Shown piece after piece: positions 1 to 5,620 of a DNA stretch of 10,118 bases. The DNA is from Burkholderiales bacterium. Lineage in GTDB: Bacteria; Pseudomonadota; Gammaproteobacteria; Burkholderiales; Burkholderiaceae_F. Numbering within the stretch: position 1 is the first letter of the stretch; each line of letters begins with the position of its first letter. The translations under genes were made by a program, and so were the position numbers. Under the pieces are notes generated by a model that did not search any database, was not told where the DNA came from, and saw only the letters and a list, made by a program, of their open reading frames with translations. The DNA lies in NCBI GenBank assembly GCA_024641225.1, contig JAHEDN010000061.1:1-10118 (forward strand), read 5' to 3'.

Positions 1-1
1 G

Positions 2-115
2 GGCGGCGACGGCGGAGGCAGCGTGGTCGCACAGTGTCCACCGCAGCAACTGGAGCGCCGGGCCACGCATACCGGGCAGGCGCTGCGCGCCTTCGCCGAG
101 GGTCGCATCCGCTGA
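2..115 (+). CDS. uvrA: UvrA excinuclease ABC subunit A, C-terminal fragment (5' part outside window)
   Basis: Only the last 37 codons are present, read in frame from base 2 to a TGA at 113-115. The fragment begins GGDGGGSVVAQCPP and continues with THTGQALRAF. UvrA proteins end in this pattern: a glycine-rich GPEGGxGGG stretch after the last ATPase motifs, a short strand with a GTPE-like turn, then a conserved (S/T)HTxxxL helix close to the C-terminus. UvrA is the ATP-dependent damage-recognition subunit of nucleotide excision repair and works with UvrB in the cytoplasm. The ATP-binding and zinc-binding parts lie upstream of the window, so I cannot tell a standard UvrA from a UvrA-like paralogue. 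The next gene starts 366 bases downstream, so co-transcription is not obvious. The assignment rests on a short but characteristic motif. Confidence 0.8.
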   Translation, partial: GGDGGGSVVAQCPPQQLERRATHTGQALRAFAEGRIR

Positions 116-481
116 TCCCGCTCCGTTGCGTTACAGCGGACCTGCGTTGCGATCCGTTGCCGCGTTCTTCGCAAGGCCCGCCAAGCCGCCGACGCGGAAG
201 GAGTTTCCATGTTTCACACACCGACCAGAAGAGGCACTCAACCGTTTCGCTCCTTTCGCGCGCATCGCAACAAGCGGAAGTGGAAGTTGGCGCCCAGCAA
301 TCCGACGCAGAAATACGCCCCTCCTGCACGTGATGTGCATCGGAAATCACGGGTCGTAGGCTCGCCGGTCGGCGGTGCGCGACTGCCGAAGGCACCAGGC
401 ATGTCTTGGCCGGTTTGCCTTCAGCCGCGCTGCCTTGAAACGGACGACGGCCGCGATGTCCGCTACCCAAAGGAGGATTCG
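116..481. other. Intergenic region upstream of the methyltransferase relic; no convincing gene
   Basis: These 366 bases hold no gene I can support. Base composition and third-position use are less GC-skewed than in the real genes nearby. An ATG at 209 has a good ribosome binding site (AAGGAG at 198-203, five bases before it). It opens a frame that runs without a stop into the methyltransferase start at 482. The peptide begins MFHTPTRRGT, is arginine-rich and is not recognised. Two mutually exclusive hairpins can form: TGCAC/GTGCA (325-329 with 335-339) and CGTGAT/ATCACG (329-334 with 346-351). They may be chance. Confidence 0.5.
471..476 (+). promoter_or_regulatory. Strong ribosome binding site for the methyltransferase relic
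   Basis: AGGAGG lies five bases before the ATG at 482. It fixes the start of the relic gene and argues that translation initiation was, or still is, selected here. It is the reason for preferring the ATG at 482 over the in-frame ATG at 209. Confidence 0.7.
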
Positions 482-984
482 ATGAGCCAAGGAACAGCAG
501 TCGACCCCGCTGCCCTGCGCGAGGAGGTCAAACACAAGTACAGGGAGGTGGCGATCAACCCCGACGCCGAGTACCACTTTCATACCAGCAGGCCGCTGGC
601 CAGGCGCCTGGGCTACGACGAGACGCTGGTCGACGCCATGCCCGACGCGGCGATCAGCAACGGCGTCATCAATCTCTGTGCGGACAAGAAGCAGGCCTTC
701 TCCGAGATCTGGCGCATCCTTCGCCCGGGGGCTCCCTGCAGTTTGCCGACATCGCCAACGGCAAGCCGATACCGGAGGCCGCACTCAGCAACATCGACCT
801 CTGGACTGCCTGAATTGCCGGTGGTCTTCCGTGTGAAGCCTGGCGAAAGATGATGATGGACATCGGGTTCACCGACATCCGGATCAGCAAACCCTTCGAT
901 ACCTTTGGCAGCGCGAAAGGTGAGAAGAATGCGCGGGCCTTCGAGGTCTACGGGTACTCATTCCTCGCAAAGAAACCCGTGTAG
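482..984 (+). pseudogene. Degraded SAM-dependent methyltransferase (arsenite methyltransferase-like), with internal deletion, frameshift and in-frame UGA
   Basis: The start at 482 follows a strong ribosome binding site. The N-terminal part contains VKHKYREVAINPDAEYHFHT and RPLARRLGY, typical of a methyltransferase family related to arsenite methyltransferases. It then jumps from VDAMPDAA (near 646-651) straight to ISNGVINLCADKK. In intact relatives these are separated by some 80-90 residues that carry the SAM-binding glycine motif, so the cofactor site is missing. At the G run 727-731 one G seems lost. The frame moves from that of 482 to that of 730, where LQFADIANGKP and NIDLWTA follow. A TGA at 811-813 sits where I expect cysteine in an LWTACIAGGLP-like motif. 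The tail then reads DIGFTDIRISKPFDTFG and ARAFEVYGYSFLAKKPV up to TAG at 982-984. As it stands the gene cannot make a complete methyltransferase. Family features are from memory, not a search. An assembly error could explain the G run but hardly the deletion. Confidence 0.8.
811..844 (+). promoter_or_regulatory. UGA at expected cysteine position with SECIS-like hairpin (possible selenocysteine site)
   Basis: The TGA at 811-813 is followed by a foldable stretch. Pairs are C829-G835, U828-A836, U827-A837 and C826-G838; after a U825/C839 mismatch come G824-C840 and G823-U841; a three-base bulge leads to 817-819 with 842-844. The apical loop is CGUGU, with G second in the loop. Sixteen bases separate the UGA from the loop. 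Bacterial SECIS elements, as I know them, have a small hairpin shortly after the UGA with a G at the start of the loop, so the geometry fits. Pairing is imperfect and such hairpins arise by chance in GC-rich DNA. In a gene with two other lesions, a plain nonsense change is the main alternative. Confidence 0.35.
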
Positions 985-1129
985 CGCAGACGGCGCGAGC
1001 GAGTTGCCCAAAGGGGCCTGCGCCGGCCGGCGGCACGGCCCGGGGTGCGGCGTATCAGCCACAAGGCGCTGCGGGCCGCCGCTTCCGGCGCGACCGCCGA
1101 TCGCAGCTCGCGCCGCCAACTCAAGAGGA

Positions 1130-1258
1130 TCAGTACCAGACCAGATCCTCGTTCCTCTGCGGCACATGGTCCGGGCCGCCGAGGAGTCGCAGGAGCCGGT
1201 TGGCGAAGCCTTCACTCAGCCGCAGAAGGACTTGGTCGATCAGATAGACATGCAGCAT
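1130..1258 (-). CDS. Small 42-residue protein downstream of tetR, putative TetR target
   Basis: The minus-strand frame starts at an ATG (base 1258) six bases after an AGGAG ribosome binding site (1269-1265) and ends at TGA (1132-1130). The protein begins MLHVYLIDQVLLRLSEGF and ends NEDLVWY. Residues 1-30 are rich in leucine with spaced arginines and could form an amphipathic helix; the tail is polar. About 33 of 42 codons end in G or C, in line with a coding frame here. It lies in the same direction as the TetR gene, about 57 bases after its stop. A 14-bp palindrome identical to the one in the tetR promoter sits immediately before its ribosome binding site. I do not recognise the protein. It could be a complete microprotein or the preserved head of a larger lost gene; another stop follows soon in the same frame. 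A regulatory or membrane-associated role is only a guess. Confidence 0.55.
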   Translation of the reverse strand: MLHVYLIDQVLLRLSEGFANRLLRLLGGPDHVPQRNEDLVWY

Positions 1259-1272
1259 CTTCAGCTCCTTTT

Positions 1273-1286
1273 CGCACGATCGTGCG
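1273..1286. promoter_or_regulatory. Putative TetR operator, copy 2 (before the small ORF)
   Basis: The perfect 14-bp palindrome CGCACGATCGTGCG is identical to the copy in the tetR promoter. On the minus strand it ends just before the AAAAGGAG ribosome binding site of the 42-codon ORF. A -35-like TGGACA (plus-strand bases 1297-1292) lies five bases upstream of it; a -10 match is poor (CGAAAA, 1274-1269). TetR dimers usually bind short palindromes near their own gene and their target genes, so this is read as an operator. That is inference. Confidence 0.6.
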
Positions 1287-1314
1287 GTTCTTGTCCAAAC
1301 AAAAGAAAGCGCAT

Positions 1315-1923
1315 TCAGCGCGCGGCCCGGTCCGTCATCAGGCGGTCGAAAGCGGCAAGCGCGCGCCTGAGGGCACGCTCGTCGCGAAACAGTCGCAGGT
1401 CGTTGTGCAGGCCCAGCACGATCGCGCTGAGTTCGAACGCCACCTGGTCGGGATCGGTCGCCTTCGCGAGTTGCCCTTCATCGACAGCCTGCCTGACGTT
1501 GCGCGCCAGGTGCCGACGCAGTTCACCGAGACCGGCGACCACTGCATCGCGCACCGGCCCGGGCCGGTCGTCGAATTCCACAGAGCCGCTGATGAACAGG
1601 CAACCATTACGGCCGAGCCCGTCGTGCACCCATTGCGCCCAGCGCGCCACGAGTGCGCGCAATCGCGGCAACCCGCGCGGCTCCCGCAGCGCCGGCACCA
1701 GCACCGCCTCGATGAAGCGGCGTTCGTATTCCTTCAGCGCCGCGACCTGGAGTTCTTCGCGCGAACCGACACGCGAGAACACGCCGCTCTTCGAGAGGCC
1801 TGCCTTGTCGGCGACGGTGCCAATGGTCAGGCTCTCCAGCCCGCCCTCCTGAGCCATGTTGAGCGCCGCATCGACGATCGTCGCGCGGGTGAGTTCGGCT
1901 TTGGTCAGTCCTGCGAGTTCCAT
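1315..1923 (-). CDS. TetR/AcrR family transcriptional regulator
   Basis: This 202-residue protein has the usual TetR length. The N-terminal helix-turn-helix covers about residues 13-58: ATIVDAALNMAQEGG, then LTIGTVADKAGLSKSGVFSRV, then the SREELQVAAL helix that closes the domain. The rest is a helical ligand-binding and dimerisation domain, with WAQWVHDGLGRNGCLFISGS and a late AFELSAIVLGLHNDLRLF helix. Such proteins are cytoplasmic repressors released by a small ligand; the ligand cannot be read here. The start is the ATG at 1923. It has no ribosome binding site, but a promoter lies directly before it and predicts a very short or absent leader. The palindrome inside that promoter suggests autorepression. 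The same palindrome before the downstream 42-codon ORF suggests that ORF is its target. The divergent neighbour (PilZ protein) starts about 300 bases away. Confidence 0.92.
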   Translation of the reverse strand: MELAGLTKAELTRATIVDAALNMAQEGGLESLTIGTVADKAGLSKSGVFSRVGSREELQVAALKEYERRFIEAVLVPALREPRGLPRLRALVARWAQWVHDGLGRNGCLFISGSVEFDDRPGPVRDAVVAGLGELRRHLARNVRQAVDEGQLAKATDPDQVAFELSAIVLGLHNDLRLFRDERALRRALAAFDRLMTDRAAR

Positions 1924-1929
1924 ACAGAC

Positions 1930-1958
1930 ATTTTGCGCACGATCGTGCGAATTGTCAA
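1930..1958 (-). promoter_or_regulatory. tetR promoter overlapping the operator; possible leaderless start
   Basis: On the minus strand TTGACA (bases 1958-1953) matches the -35 consensus fully. A 17-base spacer leads to CAAAAT (1935-1930), which matches four of six -10 positions. The spacer contains the 14-bp palindrome. A start site about seven bases after the -10 would fall at the ATG at 1923, which agrees with the absence of a ribosome binding site. Confidence 0.65.
1936..1949. promoter_or_regulatory. Putative TetR operator, copy 1 (in the tetR promoter)
   Basis: The perfect 14-bp palindrome CGCACGATCGTGCG fills most of the spacer between the -35 and -10 elements of tetR. A bound TetR dimer here would block RNA polymerase. 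An identical copy stands at 1273-1286 before the next gene in the same direction. Confidence 0.7.
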
Positions 1959-2236
1959 GCCTGGGTCGAAGGGCAGCGCTTCATTGCGACGACGCAGCGC
2001 CCTTGCACATTCGCAGCCGGTTTCCATTGGCACCGCCGGCCTTGCACCGCGGGAAACTGCCGACGTCAGCACTCGCTTGCATGCATCAACCGATCGCCCT
2101 TCAGGCCGGTACGTTCCATCGACGCTGCACCCTGCTCGTGCGCGATCGACTCCGATCATTCGCACTCGTCTGAGCGGCCGATACCTGCGATTCAGCCCAG
2201 CGCTCACAATCCTTGCACCTGGGTACTCCCGTATTC
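1959..2236. other. Intergenic region between tetR and the PilZ gene; no convincing gene
   Basis: No gene is supported in this stretch. It separates the divergent tetR promoter from the PilZ gene. One imperfect hairpin can form from AAGGGC (1969-1974) and GCCCTT (1999-2004), with extra GCG/CGC pairing inside. It has no T tract and is not a clear terminator. No strong promoter for the PilZ gene was seen. Confidence 0.5.
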
Positions 2237-2686
2237 ATGCGACTCGCACAGCTTCCGGATCTCCTCGCCAACACTGTTTCCCAGGCACGCCAAATGGAAG
2301 GCCGAAGCAAAGAAGAAACCGACCCGATCAGCGTCACGCGCGACATGGCCGCAGCGGACCGGCGCAGCTTTGCGCGCTACGGCGTGCGCGGCCAGTGGCG
2401 CGTGCTCGACCGTGCGCGAAGCCGGCCGATCGGAATCGTCTGCGACATCGGCCTCGGCGGCCTGCGCATGGAAGCGCCCGAGCCGATCCCGCCAGCGCGC
2501 CGCTACGCCCTTTCGATCGATGTTCAGGTCGACGGCAAGGAACGGCCGCGCATCGAGGTGATCGCCCGCTGCGCCTGGCACCGTGCCCGGCCCGACCGGC
2601 AGTTCGAGGCGGGCTTCGAATTCGTCGAGATGACGCCGCAGACGCGGCAGCGCATCGCGCAGTACATCGACGAACTCGGCTGCTGA
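2237..2686 (+). CDS. PilZ-domain protein
   Basis: From the ATG at 2237 the protein has 149 residues. The PilZ signature is present: an RxxxR element in DRRSFARYGVRGQWRV (residues 43 and 47), then CDIGLGGLRME about 23 residues later, which matches the (D/N)xSxxG element except that its serine is glycine. Beta-strand-rich sequence follows (YALSIDVQVDG, IEVIARCAWH, FEAGFEFVEM), ending in the helix QTRQRIAQYIDELGC. PilZ domains bind cyclic di-GMP in the cytoplasm and act on motility, adhesion or polysaccharide synthesis, directly or through a partner. This is a single-domain adaptor-type protein and its partner is not visible. The serine-to-glycine change may weaken ligand binding. Start choice is open: TTG at 2213 and ATGs at 2294 and 2345 are in frame, and none has a clear ribosome binding site. 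Confidence 0.85.
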   Translation: MRLAQLPDLLANTVSQARQMEGRSKEETDPISVTRDMAAADRRSFARYGVRGQWRVLDRARSRPIGIVCDIGLGGLRMEAPEPIPPARRYALSIDVQVDGKERPRIEVIARCAWHRARPDRQFEAGFEFVEMTPQTRQRIAQYIDELGC

Positions 2687-2779
2687 CCGGCCGCGCGAAG
2701 GCCATTCACGAAGACGGCTTTCCGGCCGTTGACGCGCGGCGTAGCATCGCCGCGATCCAATCTTCCTCAAGGCACCCGG

Positions 2780-3589
2780 ATGCGCCGCCTCCTCGCTGCG
2801 CTGCTGTTCTCGCTTGTCTCCGCACCGGCCGCAGCCGAACTGCCGATCTTCGACGCACACCTGCACTACAGCCATGACGCCTGGGACAGCCTGCCGCCGG
2901 AGAAGGCGGTCGAGCTGCTGAAAGCCGCCGGCGTGAAGCGGGCCCTGGTGTCAAGTTCCAACGACGAGGGTCAGCAGCACCTGGCCGCCGCCGCGCCCGA
3001 TCGCATCCTGCTGTCGCTGCGGCCGTATCGCAGGCGCGGCGATCAGGCCACGTGGATGCGCGACGAGACGGTGCCCGCATACCTCGAGGAAAAGCTGGCA
3101 CGCCACCGCTACGTTGCGATCGGCGAATTCCACATCTTCGGCGCCGATGTCGATCTGCCGGTGCCGCGGCGAATGGTCGAACTCGCGCGCCGGCACGACC
3201 TGGTGCTGCATTCGCATTCGGATGCCGACGCGGTCGAGCGCCAGTTCCTTCAGTGGCCGCAGGCGCGCATCCTGTGGGCGCATGCCGGCTTCGACTCGCC
3301 GGCGAACGTGGGCGCGATGCTGCGCCGGCACCGGAACCTGTGGTGCGATCTCTCCTTCCGCCGCGATCATGCGCCGGGCGGCGAACTCGACCCGCAGTGG
3401 CGGGCGCTGCTGATGGAGTTTCCCGACCGCTTCATGGTGGGCACCGATACATATACCCCGGAGCGCTGGCCCTACGTGGTCGAACACGCGAAGCTGGCGC
3501 GCAGGTGGCTGGCGCAGCTGCCGACGGACGTTGCTGAGCGCATCGCCTGGCGCAACGGCGAAGCGTTGTTCGCCTCCCCGGGCCGATGA
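2780..3589 (+). CDS. Exported amidohydrolase-family (TIM-barrel metal hydrolase) protein
   Basis: The ATG at 2780 gives 269 residues beginning with a classic signal peptide: MRR, then LLAALLFSLVSAP, with likely cleavage after AAA near residue 19. An in-frame TTG at 2729 would bury the signal, so it is rejected. The mature protein starts with the metal-binding HxH of IFDAHLHYS (His27, His29). Further candidate ligands are in AIGEFHIF (Glu116, His118), LHSHSD (His144, His146), WAHAGFD (His168) and the acid in FMVGTDTYTPERW (Asp223). This order is that of amidohydrolase_2-like metal hydrolases and decarboxylases. The product is probably periplasmic, but its substrate cannot be told. The gene lies 93 bases after the PilZ gene on the same strand; a functional link is not evident. 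A weak AAGG precedes the start. Its 3' end converges on the minus-strand gene at 3656. Confidence 0.85.
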   Translation: MRRLLAALLFSLVSAPAAAELPIFDAHLHYSHDAWDSLPPEKAVELLKAAGVKRALVSSSNDEGQQHLAAAAPDRILLSLRPYRRRGDQATWMRDETVPAYLEEKLARHRYVAIGEFHIFGADVDLPVPRRMVELARRHDLVLHSHSDADAVERQFLQWPQARILWAHAGFDSPANVGAMLRRHRNLWCDLSFRRDHAPGGELDPQWRALLMEFPDRFMVGTDTYTPERWPYVVEHAKLARRWLAQLPTDVAERIAWRNGEALFASPGR

Positions 3590-3655
3590 AGGAGTGCCTG
3601 GCGGAACTGGCCGCGGCCGCAGTCGTCTACGCACCGCAAATCGCCGGGCGCCGGA

Positions 3656-4168
3656 TCAGGTCAGATAAGCGATCCCCGCGATCGCTGCCGTCAGCAGCGT
3701 CACCAGCACGACGATCGGCCAGCGCCGCGCCGGTGGCGGCGTCAGCGGCGGCTCCTCGTACAACGGCGCGCGGCCGTTGGGCGACGGCGCCACGCGAGGT
3801 GCCAGCGTCGGGGTCACCGTACGCTCGGGCTCCAGCGGCGGAAACTGGTCCAGCGGGATGCGCGCCGTGAGATTCATCGCCGCTACCAGCATTTCACGCG
3901 GCAGTTCGCCGCGTACCGGCCGCGCCAGACCGAATGCCACCAGCCGCGCCGCGTCTCGAGCCAGCCGCTGCCGACGCAGCCGCGGCTCGGCTGCCGCGCA
4001 CTCGTCGAGGCAACGGAGGCCGTCGAGCTGCGTCAGCAGCCGAAGCTGATTACCGGCAAGGCCGAAGCGTGGCTGGCCGAGTTCTTCGCGCCCGCGTCGA
4101 GTCGCCGCGAGGACGACGCTCCCGGCACCGCCTGCGTCAGCCGGCCGCGCTGCTTCTCGCGACGCCAT
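3656..4168 (-). CDS. Unrecognised protein with proline-rich linker and C-terminal membrane anchor
   Basis: From the ATG at 4168 the protein has 170 residues; an in-frame GTG at 4210 would add 14. Residues about 25-80 (FGLAGNQLRLLTQLDGLRCL, then ECAAAEPRLRRQRLARDAAR) look like a compact helical, winged-helix-like domain. This pattern of an LLxxLDG turn followed by a two-helix repeat occurs in some regulatory proteins, but I cannot assign a family. A proline-rich linker follows (PPLEPERTVTPTLAPRVAPS and PPLTPPPARR). The protein ends with one hydrophobic segment, WPIVVLVTLLTAAIAGIAYL, one residue before the stop. That layout is a tail-anchored membrane protein with its N-terminal domain in the cytoplasm. 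The architecture makes a real gene more likely than a chance frame. The start lacks a good ribosome binding site. It is convergent with the amidohydrolase-like gene, 66 bases away. Confidence 0.6.
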   Translation of the reverse strand: MASREAARPADAGGAGSVVLAATRRGREELGQPRFGLAGNQLRLLTQLDGLRCLDECAAAEPRLRRQRLARDAARLVAFGLARPVRGELPREMLVAAMNLTARIPLDQFPPLEPERTVTPTLAPRVAPSPNGRAPLYEEPPLTPPPARRWPIVVLVTLLTAAIAGIAYLT

Positions 4169-4375
4169 TTGATCCACGGTCCTCTGACCTCGCGCGGAGA
4201 CCTCAAACACGTCGTTATGGTAGCGGCGAGACGAAGCGGCTCCTGACCAACAGCGAGTAGTCCGGAAGGATGTGGCGCCGCGACGGAGTCGAACGCGCCG
4301 GCTCGATGGCAGACGGGAAACACCAAGCCGCTAGACTTCATCGGTCACCCGCCGCGCAATCAGGCGCGCGCACTG

Positions 4376-5620
4376 TTGCCCGGATTCCCGTTGACCGACT
4401 CCACTGTTCGCGAGCCGCGCCGGCGCTGGACGTGGCGTCTTGCCGTCGTCGCGATTCTTGCCGTCGGCATCGGCGGTTTCGTCGCGCTGCAGGTTTTCAA
4501 GCCGAAGCCGGCCGTGCGTGCGCCGGTCGGGCAGCTCCCGCTGGTGCGGACCGCGCCGATCGATGTCCGCGAGGGCAGTCTGACCGTCGTCGGCCACGGA
4601 CTCGCACGGCCGCGCACGGAGATCGTGCTGGCGCCGGAAGTGGCCGGCAAGGTGAGCTACGTCAGCCCGAATCTCGTGATCGGCGGCGCCTTTCGCGCCG
4701 GCGAAACGCTGGTGCGGCTCGATCAGGAGCCCTTCAACGCCGCTCTCGCGCAGGCGCGCGCCGAGCGCGAGTCGGCCCGGGCGTCGCTGGCACTGGCCGA
4801 ACAACTGCTGAAGCGCGCCGACGAGCTGATCGCGCAGGGCTTCCAGACGGCGCAGACGCGCGACGAACGCGTCGCCAATCGCGACCTTGCGCGCGCCGGG
4901 CTCGAACGCGCCGCGGCGGTGCTCAGAAGCCGCAGCGTCGAGCTGGCGCGCAGTGAACTGCGCGCTCCGTTTGCCGGCCGCGTGCTGTCGAAGAACGTCG
5001 ACGTCGGCGGGACCGTGCAGGCCGGCCGCGAACTGGCGCGCCTGTTCGCCGACGACGTGCTCGAGGTCCCGGTGTCGTTGACCGACCGCGACGTGGCACT
5101 GCTTGCCGATCCATGGCGCAGCAACTCCGGCGACAGCACCGCCACGGTGACCGTCGAGCACGGGGGTGCGCGCTATCGGTGGCCGGCGCGCCTCGATCGC
5201 ATCGAGGCGGCCCTCGATCCGGCCACGCGCACGCTGAACGTCGTCGTCCGTGTCGACAAGCCGCTGACGCCGGGCACGCTGCTGGACGCCAATGGCAAGG
5301 GCGCGGCGCCGCCGCTGCTGGTCGGCATGTACGCTCGGGTCGGGATCGCCGGCCGCGACGTCGGCCGCTACGCCGTCCTGCCGCGACAGGCGCTGCGCGA
5401 CGGCGACACGCTGTGGCTGCTCGACGATGCCGGCAGGGTGGACATCGTTGCGGTGCGTGTGCTGCAGGAGTCGGCCGACACGGTCGCCGTCAAAGGCGAC
5501 GCGCTCGGGCGCGGGGCGCGCGTGATCGTCAGCGACCTGAAGGTCGTTACCGAAGGGATGGCGGTGCGGGCGGTAGACGAACCGCGCGAACCGTCGCAGC
5601 CCGCCGCCGCGACTCGATGA
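4376..5620 (+). CDS. RND efflux periplasmic adaptor (membrane fusion protein, HlyD/AcrA type)
   Basis: The protein has 414 residues from the TTG at 4376; TTG at 4391 is the alternative, and no ATG or GTG fits near the N-terminus. A basic stretch (REPRRRWTW) precedes one hydrophobic segment at residues 21-40, an inner-membrane anchor without a lipobox. Residues about 74-118 (HGLARPRTEIVLAPEVAGKV, then GGAFRAGETLVRLD) and 193-225 (SELRAPFAGRVLSKNVDVGG, then AGRELARLF) are the two halves of the lipoyl-like domain. Between them, 119-192 is an alanine-, arginine- and glutamate-rich coiled-coil hairpin. A beta-barrel domain follows (LEVPVSLTDRDVALL), then a membrane-proximal domain to about residue 400. 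Adaptors of this type link the inner-membrane pump to an outer-membrane channel. The pump gene follows after 70 bases; a channel gene is not in the window. The substrate is not predictable. Confidence 0.93.
   Translation: MPGFPLTDSTVREPRRRWTWRLAVVAILAVGIGGFVALQVFKPKPAVRAPVGQLPLVRTAPIDVREGSLTVVGHGLARPRTEIVLAPEVAGKVSYVSPNLVIGGAFRAGETLVRLDQEPFNAALAQARAERESARASLALAEQLLKRADELIAQGFQTAQTRDERVANRDLARAGLERAAAVLRSRSVELARSELRAPFAGRVLSKNVDVGGTVQAGRELARLFADDVLEVPVSLTDRDVALLADPWRSNSGDSTATVTVEHGGARYRWPARLDRIEAALDPATRTLNVVVRVDKPLTPGTLLDANGKGAAPPLLVGMYARVGIAGRDVGRYAVLPRQALRDGDTLWLLDDAGRVDIVAVRVLQESADTVAVKGDALGRGARVIVSDLKVVTEGMAVRAVDEPREPSQPAAATR

Noticed and set aside
34..333. 99-codon plus-strand open frame at the left edge
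   Set aside because: It overlaps the UvrA C-terminus out of frame, is R/S-rich and unrecognised; the UvrA frame explains bases 2-115.
1021..1032. 12-bp palindrome CGCCGGCCGGCG downstream of the methyltransferase relic
   Set aside because: Single copy, only G and C, no T tract for a terminator and no partner site.
2704..2726. ACGGC/GCCGT hairpin between the PilZ and amidohydrolase-like genes
   Set aside because: Short stem without a T tract; too weak to call a terminator.
2204..2875. 223-codon minus-strand open frame opposite the PilZ gene
   Set aside because: The PilZ motifs on the plus strand explain the region; the antisense product has no domain.
1045..2877. 610-codon plus-strand open frame across tetR and the PilZ gene
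   Set aside because: It is antisense to tetR and out of frame with the PilZ and amidohydrolase-like genes; R/A/S-rich with no domain.
3590..3655. Possible bidirectional terminator between the convergent genes (GGCCGCGGCC palindrome)
   Set aside because: The palindrome has no loop spacing or T tract on either side, so no intrinsic terminator can be claimed.
4276..4300. tRNA T-loop-like GTTCGACTCC followed by GGCGCCA on the minus strand
   Set aside because: The bases on either side cannot form a five-pair T stem, and no acceptor or anticodon arm is found. Probably chance, at most a tiny tRNA remnant.
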